Assembly (NCBI GenBank): GCA_036558905.1
Contig: DATBER010000024.1
Coordinates: 1 to 64,000, forward strand
Reading direction: 5' to 3'
DNA length: 64,000 bases
Source of the DNA: DASXRA01 sp036558905
GTDB taxonomy: Bacteria; Actinomycetota; Actinomycetes; Mycobacteriales; Jatrophihabitantaceae
Of this stretch, positions 1 through 8,918 are shown in pieces; within the stretch, counting starts at the first letter, position 1, and every line of letters starts with the position of its first letter. A program made the translations under genes and the position numbers. Under the pieces are notes generated by a model. That model saw nothing but the letters and a program-made list of their open reading frames with translations. It did no database searches and was not told where the DNA came from.

Positions 1-1
1 C

Positions 2-835
2 GCCGGCAAGTCCACCACCGTCAAGATCCTCACCACGCTGTCGCGGGCCGACTCGGGCCGGGCCAGCGTGGCCGGCATCGATGTAGCGCTGCACCCCGAC
101 CGGGTCCGCCGGGCGATCGGGCTCGTCTCGCAGAAACCGAGCAGCGACCCGATGGCCACCGGCCGCGAGAACCTCGTGCTGGCGGCCCGCATCCAGGGTC
201 TGGGCCGGCGCGCCGCACATGATCGCGCCGTCGAGCTGTTCGACCGGTTCGGGCTAAGCGAGGCGGCCGACCGGCTGGTGAAGACCTACTCGGGTGGCAT
301 GGCCCGCAAGCTCGACGTCGCGATCGGGTTGATCCACCGGCCGCAGGTGCTGTTCCTGGACGAGCCGACCACCGGCCTGGACCCCGAGGCCCGCACCGAC
401 ATGTGGGCCGAGATCGCCCGGCTGGCCACCGACGACCAGATGACCGTCCTGCTCACCACGCACTACCTGGACGAGGCCGATCACCTGGCCGACCGGCTGG
501 CCATCGTCGACCGCGGGCACGTCGTCGCCGAGGGCACCCCGGACGAGCTCAAGAGCGAGCTGCACGGCGACACCGTGCACGTCGACTTCGACAACTCCGA
601 GACGGCGGCCGCCGCCCAGCGGATGATCGAGCGGATGCCCGGGCTGGACGGCGTCGTGGCCGACGGTCTCACCTTGCACGCCCGCGCCGACCTCGGCGGC
701 CGGGTCGTGCCGACCCTGCTCGCCGCCCTGGACGAAGCGGCCCTCTCCGTCGCGTCCGTCACCGTCGCCCGCCCGTCGCTGGACGACGTCTACCTGCGCC
801 ACGCCGGGCACCGCTTCGAAGGAGACCACTCGTGA
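2..835 (+). CDS. ABC exporter ATP-binding subunit, DrrA-like (5' partial)
   Basis: This is the ATPase of a DrrAB/ABC-2 type exporter; it would energise export of a drug or lipid-like substrate through the downstream permease. The window opens inside the Walker A motif (AGKSTT is readable from base 2), so the start codon and first strand lie outside. Visible motifs are the Q-loop (LVSQKPSSD), the signature YSGGMARKLD, Walker B VLFLDEPTTGLDP and the H-loop LTTHYLDEAD, followed by a DUF4162-like C-terminal domain. The stop overlaps the permease start by 4 bp (GTGA), so the two are translationally coupled. The substrate cannot be read from the sequence. Confidence 0.93.
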   Translation, partial: AGKSTTVKILTTLSRADSGRASVAGIDVALHPDRVRRAIGLVSQKPSSDPMATGRENLVLAARIQGLGRRAAHDRAVELFDRFGLSEAADRLVKTYSGGMARKLDVAIGLIHRPQVLFLDEPTTGLDPEARTDMWAEIARLATDDQMTVLLTTHYLDEADHLADRLAIVDRGHVVAEGTPDELKSELHGDTVHVDFDNSETAAAAQRMIERMPGLDGVVADGLTLHARADLGGRVVPTLLAALDEAALSVASVTVARPSLDDVYLRHAGHRFEGDHS

Positions 836-1635
836 CCACGCTCGCCGTGCCGGTACGCGGCCGGTTCGTCCGCCACTCCGGCTACCTCACCGTGCGGTCG
901 GTGCGCGCGCTGATCCGCCAGCCCTGGTACATGGCGGTCACTCTCGTGCAGCCGATCGTGTGGCTGCTGCTGTTCGGCCAGCTGTTCAAGTCGGTCGTCG
1001 ACATCCCGGGCTTCGCCGCCGACGGCAGCTACCTGGAGTTCATCACGCCCGGCGTCATCGTCATGACGTCGCTGTTCTCCAGCGGCTGGGCCGGCACGGT
1101 CTACATCGAGGACATGAACCGCGGCGTCATGGACCGGCTGCTCGCCTCGCCGGTCAGCCGCGGGGCGATGATGGTGGCCACGCTGGTCTACCAGTCGATC
1201 ACCACGATCATCCAGTCACTGGCCGTGTTCGCGATCGCGTACGCCTGCGGGGCCCGGTTCGACGGCGGAGCCTCGGGCGTCGGGCTGACGCTCGTCGCCG
1301 TGTCGCTGCTGACCGTGATCTTCGCGGCGTTGTCGAACGCGGTGGCCCTGCTGCTGCGCCAACAGGACGCGCTGATCGGCATCAGCCAGTTCATCAGCCT
1401 GCCGCTGCCGTTCCTGTCGGCGGCGATCATGAACACCCGGCTGTCGCCGCCCTGGGTCCGGCACGTGGCCAATTACAACCCGGTCGACTGGGTCGTGGTG
1501 GTCAGCCGGCAAGCGCTGTCCGGCAGCCCCGACTGGGGCGCCGTCGGTCCGCGACTGGCCGCGCTGGCCGGCCTGGCCCTGGTCATGGCCTGGGTCGCGA
1601 CCCGGGCGTTCGGCAGCTATCAGAAATCCGTCTAG
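832..1635 (+). CDS. ABC-2 type transporter permease, DrrB-like
   Basis: This 267-aa integral membrane partner of the preceding ATPase probably forms the export channel in the cytoplasmic membrane. It has about six hydrophobic segments and the layout of the ABC2_membrane family: a short cytoplasmic N-terminus, a first membrane span with VQPIVWLLLFGQLF, and a last span near the end with ALVMAWVATRAFG. I chose the GTG at 832 because it overlaps the ATPase stop by 4 bp; longer upstream reading lies in the shadow of the ATPase gene. The stop directly abuts the stop of the convergent TetR gene, with no spacer. The substrate is unknown; DrrAB relatives export anthracyclines or lipids. Confidence 0.92.
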   Translation: MTTLAVPVRGRFVRHSGYLTVRSVRALIRQPWYMAVTLVQPIVWLLLFGQLFKSVVDIPGFAADGSYLEFITPGVIVMTSLFSSGWAGTVYIEDMNRGVMDRLLASPVSRGAMMVATLVYQSITTIIQSLAVFAIAYACGARFDGGASGVGLTLVAVSLLTVIFAALSNAVALLLRQQDALIGISQFISLPLPFLSAAIMNTRLSPPWVRHVANYNPVDWVVVVSRQALSGSPDWGAVGPRLAALAGLALVMAWVATRAFGSYQKSV

Positions 1636-2238
1636 CTAGCTCTGCGGTGCCCCGAGCATCGTGCGCAGGGCCGGCGCGAGCCTTTCGACGACCTCGTCGA
1701 TCGAGGCGCTCGCGACCGGCCCGATCCGCAGCACGTACCGGGTGAACACCAGTCCGCCCATCAGCACGGCCACGAAGCCGGCCCGCTGCTCGGCCTCCGC
1801 GTCGCCGCCGAGTGCCTTCGCCACGCGCGCGACCATCTCCCGTTCGAACAGTTCTCGCAGCAGCCGGGCCAGTGCCGGGTCCTGCCCGGCCGTCGCCACC
1901 AGCGTCAGCAGCGGACCACCCGTCTCGGGGTCGTCCCAGATCTGCAGCAGGCGGCGCAGCAGCTGTTCCGGAACGTCGGCCGGGTCGCCGCGCAGCACCT
2001 CGTCGACCACCGCCGGCGGGTTGACCGCCAGCCGCATCGCCTCACCGAACAGGGCGCTCTTCGAGCCGAAGTAGTAGCTGACCAGCGCCGCGTCGACCCC
2101 GGCCTCGGCTGCGATCGAGCGCATCGTCACCGACTGGTATCCGTCGGCCAGGAACTGGCGCCGGGCCGCCTCCAGCACCGCCTCGCGACTACCCGACCCG
2201 GCCGGCCGCCGGCCCCGCACCGTCGCTTTTTTCATCAC
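1636..2238 (-). CDS. TetR/AcrR family transcriptional regulator
   Basis: This is a 200-aa one-component repressor. The N-terminal helix-turn-helix (about residues 15-62) follows the TetR pattern: REAVLEAARRQFLADGYQSVTMRSIAAEAGVD, then SYYFGSKSALF. The C-terminal half is the variable ligand-binding and dimerisation domain. It is divergent from the MFS exporter gene and convergent with the ABC exporter, so it most likely controls its own promoter and the MFS gene through the palindrome at 2272-2288. The inducer is unknown. Start ATG at 2238; an alternative ATG lies one codon downstream. Confidence 0.9.
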   Translation of the reverse strand: MMKKATVRGRRPAGSGSREAVLEAARRQFLADGYQSVTMRSIAAEAGVDAALVSYYFGSKSALFGEAMRLAVNPPAVVDEVLRGDPADVPEQLLRRLLQIWDDPETGGPLLTLVATAGQDPALARLLRELFEREMVARVAKALGGDAEAEQRAGFVAVLMGGLVFTRYVLRIGPVASASIDEVVERLAPALRTMLGAPQS

Positions 2239-2271
2239 TGTTGAAATTTAGCACGAGACGTGAGACGGTTA

Positions 2272-2288
2272 ATTCATCAGCGATGAAT
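2272..2288. promoter_or_regulatory. Candidate TetR operator (perfect palindrome)
   Basis: A perfect 7-bp inverted repeat with a 3-bp centre, ATTCATC-AGC-GATGAAT, lies between the divergent tetR and MFS genes, 23 bp before the MFS start codon. Size, symmetry and position fit a TetR-family operator. Assignment to the neighbouring TetR protein is inference. Confidence 0.6.
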
Positions 2289-2311
2289 AAGCTTCGAGAA
2301 GGGACGACCTC

Positions 2312-3814
2312 ATGACCACGATCCGGCGGGAAGCCCTCGCCCCGACCGGGACCGCCAACCCCCGACGCTGGCTGGCCCTGGCCTTCATCGCCCTGGCCCA
2401 GCTGATGGTGGTGCTGGACGTCACGATCGTGAACATCGCGCTGCCGTCGGCCCAGCAGGATCTGGGTGCGTCCGACGCCGACCGGCAGTGGGTCATCACC
2501 GCGTATACGCTGGCGTTCGGCAGCCTGCTGTTGCTGGGCGGGCGCATCGCCGACTACACCGGCCGCAAGCGCACGTTCCTCATCGGCGTGGTCGGCTTCG
2601 CGGCGGCATCGGCACTGGGCGGGGCCGCGGTCAACTTCGGGATGTTGCTCACCGCCCGGGCCATCCAGGGCGCGTTCGGCGCGCTGCTCGCCCCGGCCGC
2701 ACTGTCGCTGCTGGCGGTCAACTTCACCGAGCCGCGCGAGCGGGCCAAGGCGTTCGGCATCTACGGGGCGATCTCGGCCGGAGGCGGGGCGGTCGGCCTG
2801 CTGCTCGGCGGCCTGCTCACTGAGTACCTGGACTGGCGCTGGTGCCTGTACGTCAACGTCCTCATCGCGCTGATCGCCGGCCTCGGGGTCAACGCCGTGC
2901 TGAACGACTCGCGCTCACCCGGCCGGGCCCGCTTCGACCTGCCCGGCGTCGCGCTGGTGACCGCCGGCCTGGTCGGCATCGTCTACGGCTGCAGCCAGGC
3001 CGAGCCCGACGGCTGGGGTTCGGCCACGGTGATCGGCTCGCTGATCGCCGGTGCGGTGCTACTCGTCGCGTTCGTGATCGTGGAGACCCGGGTGGCCCAG
3101 CCGCTGCTGCCGATGCGCATCCTGCTCGACCGCACCCGGGGCAGCGCCTACCTGGCCGTGGGCCTGACGGTGATCGGGCTGTTCGGCGTGTTCCTGTTCT
3201 TCACGTACCAGATGCAGCTCGTGATGGGCTACTCCCCCGTGCTGACCGGAGTGGCGTTCCTGCCCATGACCGGCGCGATCCTGATCTCGGCCGGCGGCAT
3301 CGCCTCCCGGCTGATCGCCAAGGTGCCGCCGCGTGCGCTGATGGTCCCGGGTCTGCTGATCGTCGCGGCCGGTCTGTTCTGGGCGGCCCAGCTGCACGGC
3401 GACAGCTCGTACGCCTCGGTGATCCTGCCGGCCGAGCTGCTGGTCGGGTTCGGGCTGGGTTGGGTGATGGCCCCGGCGATGAACTACGCCACCCACGGCG
3501 TGAGTTCCGACGACGCCGGCGTCGCCTCGGCGACGGTGAACACCGCGCAGCAGATCGGCGCCTCGATCGGCACCGCCCTGCTCAACACGATCGCCACCAC
3601 CGCCACGGCGACCTACCTGGCCACGCACCGGCCCAGCCCAGCCGTCCACGCCGAGGCGCTGGCCCACGGCTTCACCCGCGGCTTCACCGTCGCCGGCATC
3701 ATCGCCGTGGTGGCCGCCCTGATCGTGGCCGCCCTGATGAACACGCCCCGCCCGCAACGCAATGCGGCTGACGCCGAGGCCGAGGCCGACTCGATGCCGG
3801 TCCACATCGGCTGA
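2312..3814 (+). CDS. DHA2-family MFS drug exporter (EmrB/QacA type)
   Basis: This 500-aa proton-coupled multidrug exporter resides in the cytoplasmic membrane. Its length and about 14 hydrophobic segments fit the DHA2 family. Visible motifs include LDVTIVNIALPSAQQDL in the first span (motif D1 region), the loop motif GGRIADYTGRKR (motif A) after the second span, and the motif C-like GAISAGGGAVGLLLGG in the fifth. The start ATG at 2312 follows GAGAAGGGACG at normal spacing. The gene is divergent from tetR with a palindromic operator between them, pointing to ligand-induced derepression. The substrate cannot be assigned. Confidence 0.92.
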   Translation: MTTIRREALAPTGTANPRRWLALAFIALAQLMVVLDVTIVNIALPSAQQDLGASDADRQWVITAYTLAFGSLLLLGGRIADYTGRKRTFLIGVVGFAAASALGGAAVNFGMLLTARAIQGAFGALLAPAALSLLAVNFTEPRERAKAFGIYGAISAGGGAVGLLLGGLLTEYLDWRWCLYVNVLIALIAGLGVNAVLNDSRSPGRARFDLPGVALVTAGLVGIVYGCSQAEPDGWGSATVIGSLIAGAVLLVAFVIVETRVAQPLLPMRILLDRTRGSAYLAVGLTVIGLFGVFLFFTYQMQLVMGYSPVLTGVAFLPMTGAILISAGGIASRLIAKVPPRALMVPGLLIVAAGLFWAAQLHGDSSYASVILPAELLVGFGLGWVMAPAMNYATHGVSSDDAGVASATVNTAQQIGASIGTALLNTIATTATATYLATHRPSPAVHAEALAHGFTRGFTVAGIIAVVAALIVAALMNTPRPQRNAADAEAEADSMPVHIG

Positions 3815-3830
3815 ACTCGCGTCCATGTGG

Positions 3831-3879
3831 CGATCATGTGCAGGTCATGGGGCTCGCACCCAGAATCTGCACATGATCG
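3831..3879. repeat. Long inverted repeat, REP-like or terminator stem
   Basis: Perfect 13-bp arms (CGATCATGTGCAG at 3831-3843 and its complement at 3867-3879) enclose a 23-bp loop that holds a second short stem (TGGG/CCCA). It starts 17 bp after the MFS stop codon. It could terminate that transcript, but it lacks a T-run and looks like an intergenic palindromic element. Copy number elsewhere cannot be judged here. Confidence 0.6.
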
Positions 3880-4038
3880 TTGGTGCGGCCAGGGCGCCGG
3901 CTCGGACGACTGTGAGCCGTGAGCCGTGCGCAGCGCCGATGATGACGTGGTGGCGAGCCACCCTGGTTAGTTGACGCACGTCAGCGAGTGCTCGATGATG
4001 ATCACGTAGCTGGTCTCATCGCGGTGAGATCGGAAGTG

Positions 4039-4077
4039 AGCCCCGGGACTTCCTGCCGGACGGCAGGGCCCGGGGCT
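4039..4077. terminator. Strong GC hairpin, terminator-like
   Basis: AGCCCCGGG at 4039-4047 pairs perfectly with CCCGGGGCT at 4069-4077. Inside, CCTGCC (4052-4057) pairs with GGCAGG (4062-4067) around a 4-base loop. The structure is very stable, with only TT(CG) following on the plus strand. It sits between the MFS gene and the leftward dnaE/pseudogene region and probably terminates transcription, perhaps in both directions. Confidence 0.55.
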
Positions 4078-4205
4078 TCGCGTACCCACTGCCTACCGTG
4101 CAGCAATTTGAACGAGCCTGGTTTCAGCTCTGCCGCGAATGGTCGACAGGTACGTCGGATCTCCCGACCGGTCCCGGAAGTGGCGCCATGCGCCGGAGTG
4201 TGTGA

Positions 4206-4413
4206 CAGGATTTCAGCAATGCGCGCGCGTCGTTTTTCGTCCTCGTCGTGCCAATGCACTTCCGCTGACCGCCGAGCAGGAGCGCAGCCATGGGACTGCG
4301 CGCACACTCTCCACCTCATTCTCATCGCAGATCGTCGCCGCGAGAATGTATGTGCTGCTGTCGGGTAGCGACTCGTCGACGAACGCAACCTCAGGAATCT
4401 TGACTCCCTCCAC
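4206..4413 (-). pseudogene. Frameshifted remnant of a DUF3800-like HWHDE-motif protein
   Basis: Three consecutive minus-strand frames give parts of one protein. From GTG 4413 the first frame reads IPEVAFVDESLPDSSTYIL and then VESVRAV. At 4291-4259 the next frame reads MAALLLGGQRK. From 4259 to 4206 the third reads VHWHDEDEKRRARIAEIL. Joined, they match from memory the start of an actinobacterial family with an N-terminal FVDES segment, a GQRxxHWHDE core and an RRxxI helix, related to DUF3800. Two one-base lesions break the frame, and the C-terminal half is missing or unrecognisable. The surroundings have lower GC than neighbouring genes. The family assignment is from memory; the frameshifts are seen directly. 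Confidence 0.6.
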
Positions 4414-4480
4414 GTGGCGACCTAATCGCCAGTCACTCGGGCACGTCGAGGTACCGGTGGTACGAGCCCGACTTGGGTCG

Positions 4481-7400
4481 CTAGGCCGAGACGGCTTGCG
4501 GGCCGAGCAGGGCCTTGAGGTCGCCCATCAGGGCGGCGGAGGGCGTGACCCGGAATCCGTCGGCCACGCGCAGGGCCTGCTCACGCTCGCCGCGGACCAG
4601 CCGCAGGTGCACCTCGGTCGTGCCGGGGTGCGCGGCCAGCACCTCACGCAACCGGTTGACCATGGGCGGCGTGCACCGCTCGGTCGGCATGCGCACCACC
4701 ACCGGTCCGCGCGGCCCGTCGCTCAGGTCCGGGATCATCAGGTCGCTGGCGATGAGCTTGATCGTGTCGTCGCGGGCATCGGCCCGGCCCTTGACCACGA
4801 CGATCGCGTCCTCGGCGATGTTGATGCCCACCTGCTGGTAGGTGGCCGGGAAGAACAGCACCTCGACCGAACCCTCGAGGTCCTCGAGCACCGCCTGGGC
4901 CCAGGGGGCGCCGGCCTTGGTGATGCGCCGGTTCACCGACGACAGGATGCCGGCCACCGTGACGTTCTGCCCGTCGTTGGCGTCGGCCAGCAGGTTCGCG
5001 ATCGAGACGTCCGCGGCGCCGGCCAGGATGTGCTCGACCCCGAACAGCGGATGGTCGGACACGTACAGGCCGAGCATCTCGCGCTCGAAGCCCAGCAGCA
5101 CGGACTTGTCCCACTCGCCCTCGGGTACCTGCACGGCGAAGATGTCGGTGGACGCCTCGGTGGTCTCCATCGAGCCGAACAGGTCGAACTGCCCGATCGC
5201 CTCGGCCCGCTTGGTGTCGACGACGGCGTCGACGGCCGGCTCGTACACGTGCATGAGCCCACGCCGGGCGTGTCGCAACGAGTCGAACGCACCGGCTTTG
5301 ATCAGAGCTTCAATCGTGCGCTTGTTGCAGACCACGGCATCGACCTTGCGCAGGAAGTCGGCGAAGTCGGTGAACTCGCCCTTCTCGGCGCGGGCGGCCA
5401 CGATCGAGGCGACGACGTTGGCCCCGACGTTGCGCACGGCGGACAGGCCGAAGCGGATGTCCTTGCCGGTCGGGGTGAACTCGGCCTGCGAGGAGTTGAC
5501 GTCAGGCGGCAGCACGCTGATGCCCATGCGCCGGCACTCGGCCAGGTAGATCGCCGAGCGGTCCTTGTCGTCCTTGGTCGAGGTGAGCAGCGCCGCCATG
5601 TATTCGGCCGGGTAGTTGGCCTTGAGGTAGGCGGTCCAGTACGACACCAGGCCGTAGGCCGCCGAGTGCGCCTTGTTGAACGCGTAGTCGGAGAACGGCA
5701 GCAGGATGTTCCACAGGGTGGTGACGGCCGACTCGGAGTAGCCGCGCTCCTTCATCCCGTTGCTAAACGTCTCGAACTGGGCGTCCAGCTCGGCCTTCTT
5801 CTTCTTGCCCATCGCCCGGCGCAGCAGGTCCGCGGCGCCGAGCGAGTAGCCGGCCACCGTCTGCGCGATGGCCATGACCTGTTCCTGGTAGACGATCAGG
5901 CCGTAGGTGTCGTCGAGCACGCCGGCGAGCGACTCGGCCAGCTCCGGGTGGATCGGCGCCACCGGCTTGCGGCCGTTCTTGCGGTCGGCGTACTCGTTGT
6001 GCGAGTTGGCCCCCATCGGGCCGGGTCGGTACAGCGCGCCGACGGCAGAGATGTCCTCGAAGTTGTCCGGGCGCATGCTGCGCAGCAGGGCGCGCATCGG
6101 CCCGCCGTCCAGCTGGAACACGCCGAGCGTGTCGCCGCGGGCCAGTAGCTCGTAGGTCGGCTGGTCGTCGAGCGGGAGGTCCTCCAGCACGATCTGCTGG
6201 CCGCGGTTGGCCTCGATGTTGCGCAGCGCGTCGTCGAGGACCGTCAGGTTGCGCAGCCCGAGGAAGTCCATCTTGATCAGACCGAGCTTCTCGCACGTCG
6301 GATAGTCGAACTGCGTGATGATCGCGCCGTCCTGTTCCCGCTTCATGATCGGGATCAGGTCGAGCAGCGGCTCGGACGACATGATCACGCCGGCGGCGTG
6401 CACGCCCCACTGCCGCTTGAGGCCCTCCAACCCCTTGGCCGTGTCGACGACGCGCTTGACCTCGGGGTCGGACTCGTACAGCGCCCGGAACTCGCCGCCC
6501 TCGCCGTAGCGGTCGTGCGTCGAGTCGAAGATCTTGGCCAGCGGGACGTCCTTGCCCATGACCGGCGGCGGCATGACCTTGGTGATCTTGTCGCCCATCG
6601 AGAACGGGTAGCCCAGCACCCAGGCGGCGTCCTTGACGGCCTGCTTGGCCTTGATGGTGCCGTAGGTGACGATTTGCGCGACCCGCTCGTCGCCGTACTT
6701 CTCGCTGACGTAGCGGATGACCTCGCCGCGCCGACGTTCGTCGAAGTCCACGTCGAAGTCGGGCATGGACACGCGGTCGGGATTGAGGAAGCGCTCGAAG
6801 ATCAGCCCGTGCTGCAACGGGTCGAGGTCGGTGATGCGCATCGCGTACGCCGCGATCGAGCCGGCGCCCGAGCCACGGCCCGGGCCGACCCGGATGCCGT
6901 TCTCCTTGGCCCAGTTGATGAAGTCGGCCACCACCAGGAAGTAGCCGGGAAAGCCCATCTGCCGGATGACGCCGACTTCGTAGTCGGCCTGCTTGCGGAC
7001 CTCGTCCGGGACGCCGTCCGGGTAGCGCCGCAGCAGCCCCTGCTCGACCTCCTTGACGAACCACGACTCCTCGGTCTCGCCCTCGGGCACCGGGTAGCGC
7101 GGCATGTAGTTGCCCTCGCTGAAGGACACGTCGCAACGCTCGGCGACGAGCAGCGTGTTGTCGCAGGCCGCGCGCAGGTCGTACTTGTCGGCCCACAGCG
7201 AGCGCATCTCGGCCGGCGACTTGACGTAGAAGTCACGCGCGTCGAACTTGAAGCGGTTCGGGTCGGCCATCGTCTTGCCCGACTGCACGCACAGCAGCAC
7301 CTCGTGCGTGTCGGCGTCGCCCGAGTGCGTGTAGTGCAGATCGTTGGTGGCGATCATCGGCAGGTCGAGGTCGCGGCCCAGGCGCAGCAGGTCTTCGTGA

Positions 7401-8008
7401 ACCCGAGTCTCGATGTCCAGGCCGTGGTCCATCAACTCGAGGTAGAAGTTGCCCTTGCCGAAGATGTCGCGGAACTCGGCGGCCGAGGCCACCGCCTTGT
7501 CGTAGGCGCCGATACGCAGCCAGGTCTGGATCTCGCCGGACGGGCACCCGGTCGTGCCGAGCAGCCCGTCGGCGTACTGGGCGAGCAGTTCTCGGTCGGC
7601 GCGCGGCTTGTAGAAGAAGCCCTCGATCGACGAGCGCGACGCGAGCCTGAACAGGTTGTGCATGCCGGCTGTGTTCTCGGCGAACAGCGTCATGTGCGTG
7701 AACGCACCACCGCCGGACACGTCGTTCTCGCCGCCGCTGGCCCAGCGCACCCGGGTGCGCTCGTAGCGCGACGTGTTCGGGGTGAGGTAGGCCTCCATGC
7801 CGATGATCGGTTTGACGCCGGCCGCGGTCGCCTGCCGGTAGAAGTCGTACGCGCCGAACACGTTGCCGTGGTCGGTCATTGCGATGGCCGGCATGCCGAG
7901 CCGCTGCGTCTCGCCGAACAGCTCGCCTAACCGGGCAGCTCCGTCGAGCATCGAGTACTCGGTGTGGACGTGCAGGTGCACGAACGAGTCGGATGCCCCA
8001 GATGCCAC
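4481..8008 (-). CDS. dnaE: DNA polymerase III subunit alpha
   Basis: This is the replicative DNA polymerase catalytic subunit, 1175 aa, a normal DnaE1 length. The N-terminal PHP domain opens with FVHLHVHTEYSMLDG (about residues 9-23). The C-family polymerase core carries the catalytic aspartates in MPDFDVDFDERRR (D419 and D421 region). A helix-hairpin-helix region and a C-terminal OB fold follow (VTVAGILSSVNRRITKAG). I chose GTG at 8008 because the PHP domain begins directly after it and AGGGG lies upstream; the frame stays open for 75 more codons, but that extension is low-complexity and overlaps the divergent hydrolase gene. The gene stands alone on the minus strand. Confidence 0.96.
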   Translation of the reverse strand: MASGASDSFVHLHVHTEYSMLDGAARLGELFGETQRLGMPAIAMTDHGNVFGAYDFYRQATAAGVKPIIGMEAYLTPNTSRYERTRVRWASGGENDVSGGGAFTHMTLFAENTAGMHNLFRLASRSSIEGFFYKPRADRELLAQYADGLLGTTGCPSGEIQTWLRIGAYDKAVASAAEFRDIFGKGNFYLELMDHGLDIETRVHEDLLRLGRDLDLPMIATNDLHYTHSGDADTHEVLLCVQSGKTMADPNRFKFDARDFYVKSPAEMRSLWADKYDLRAACDNTLLVAERCDVSFSEGNYMPRYPVPEGETEESWFVKEVEQGLLRRYPDGVPDEVRKQADYEVGVIRQMGFPGYFLVVADFINWAKENGIRVGPGRGSGAGSIAAYAMRITDLDPLQHGLIFERFLNPDRVSMPDFDVDFDERRRGEVIRYVSEKYGDERVAQIVTYGTIKAKQAVKDAAWVLGYPFSMGDKITKVMPPPVMGKDVPLAKIFDSTHDRYGEGGEFRALYESDPEVKRVVDTAKGLEGLKRQWGVHAAGVIMSSEPLLDLIPIMKREQDGAIITQFDYPTCEKLGLIKMDFLGLRNLTVLDDALRNIEANRGQQIVLEDLPLDDQPTYELLARGDTLGVFQLDGGPMRALLRSMRPDNFEDISAVGALYRPGPMGANSHNEYADRKNGRKPVAPIHPELAESLAGVLDDTYGLIVYQEQVMAIAQTVAGYSLGAADLLRRAMGKKKKAELDAQFETFSNGMKERGYSESAVTTLWNILLPFSDYAFNKAHSAAYGLVSYWTAYLKANYPAEYMAALLTSTKDDKDRSAIYLAECRRMGISVLPPDVNSSQAEFTPTGKDIRFGLSAVRNVGANVVASIVAARAEKGEFTDFADFLRKVDAVVCNKRTIEALIKAGAFDSLRHARRGLMHVYEPAVDAVVDTKRAEAIGQFDLFGSMETTEASTDIFAVQVPEGEWDKSVLLGFEREMLGLYVSDHPLFGVEHILAGAADVSIANLLADANDGQNVTVAGILSSVNRRITKAGAPWAQAVLEDLEGSVEVLFFPATYQQVGINIAEDAIVVVKGRADARDDTIKLIASDLMIPDLSDGPRGPVVVRMPTERCTPPMVNRLREVLAAHPGTTEVHLRLVRGEREQALRVADGFRVTPSAALMGDLKALLGPQAVSA

Positions 8009-8141
8009 GGTTGGTCGGCCCCTCTCGTCGTACCGCAATCCAGCCTTAGCGATTCTGCCCCGTGGCACCGACGACACGCCCGTAGCCCTTGACCGCGTGT
8101 CTCGGCGTATCCGGCTTGCGGCGGCTGAGAGGCTCGGGGCG

Positions 8142-8918
8142 ATGGAGACGATGGTGCCGGTCGACGGCGGCGAACTGTGGACGGACGACACCGGCGGCGC
8201 CGGCCCGGCGGTGGTGCTGCTGCACCCGGGCATCGGCGACTCGACGATCTGGGACGGCGTGCTGGCCGAGCTGGCCGGACGGGTGCGCGCGATCCGCTAC
8301 GACGTGCGGGCCTACGGCCGCTCGACGGCGGCGACGACGCAGTACACGACGCTGGCCGATCTGGTGGCCGTTCTCGACCACTACCGGCTGGGCGAGGTGA
8401 CGCTGGTCGGCTGCAGCATGGGCGGCGCGACGTCGCTGCAGCTGGCCCTGGCCGATCCCGCTCGGGTCGCGTCGCTGCTGCTGGTCTGCCCGGGCATCCC
8501 CGGATACCCGTGGCCGTCGGATCCGGAGCTGAGCGCCCGCCTCGAGCCGCTGGCCGCCGCCGGAGACGTGGACGGGATGGCCGAGGTCGGGCTCGAGCTG
8601 TGGGCCAAGGCCGGCGTGGACGAGGCCGCCCGGCGGCAGATGCGGTCGGCGGCCGCCGCCTGGGTCAACGAGGACGAGTTCCAGCACGAGGGCGAGCCGG
8701 TGCTCGAGCGGCTCGGCGAACTCGACTCGCCGAGCGTGATCATGGTCGGCGACCTCGACCGCGAGCCGCTCATCGACAGCAACGAACAGGCCGCGGCGCG
8801 CATCCCACACGCTCGCCTGATCCGGGTGCCGGGCGCCGATCACCTGCTGCCGCTGCGCCACCCGAAGCTGGTCGCCACCGTCTTGCTCGAGCAGTTGGCC
8901 GTCACGCCTGGACGGTGA
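8142..8918 (+). CDS. Alpha/beta-fold hydrolase
   Basis: This is a 258-aa cytoplasmic hydrolase of the alpha/beta superfamily. Visible elements are the oxyanion-side VVLLHPGIGDS, the nucleophile elbow VGCSMGG (GxSxG-type, Ser in the centre), an acidic residue in VGDLDREP, and the catalytic His in GADHLLPL near the C-terminus. A small cap domain lies between. The likely start is ATG 8142 (an in-frame ATG at 8151 is possible); the frame upstream is the shadow of dnaE. The 3' end overlaps the convergent L,D-transpeptidase gene by 17 bp. The substrate is unknown; the fold also covers 3-oxoadipate enol-lactonase-like enzymes. Confidence 0.85.
   Translation: METMVPVDGGELWTDDTGGAGPAVVLLHPGIGDSTIWDGVLAELAGRVRAIRYDVRAYGRSTAATTQYTTLADLVAVLDHYRLGEVTLVGCSMGGATSLQLALADPARVASLLLVCPGIPGYPWPSDPELSARLEPLAAAGDVDGMAEVGLELWAKAGVDEAARRQMRSAAAAWVNEDEFQHEGEPVLERLGELDSPSVIMVGDLDREPLIDSNEQAAARIPHARLIRVPGADHLLPLRHPKLVATVLLEQLAVTPGR

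Noticed and set aside
3972..3983. Short palindrome TGACG-CA-CGTCA
   Set aside because: Only 5-bp arms with no adjacent promoter or gene start; likely chance.
3988..4368. 126-aa plus-strand ORF in the gene-poor region
   Set aside because: No ribosome site or family resemblance; the minus strand here carries the recognisable HWHDE gene remnant.
4139..6148. Long plus-strand open frame opposite dnaE
   Set aside because: It is the antisense shadow of dnaE, with compositionally skewed Val/Arg/Gln sequence and no recognisable domain. Similar shadows occur opposite ileS, GH3, ftsI and other GC-rich genes.
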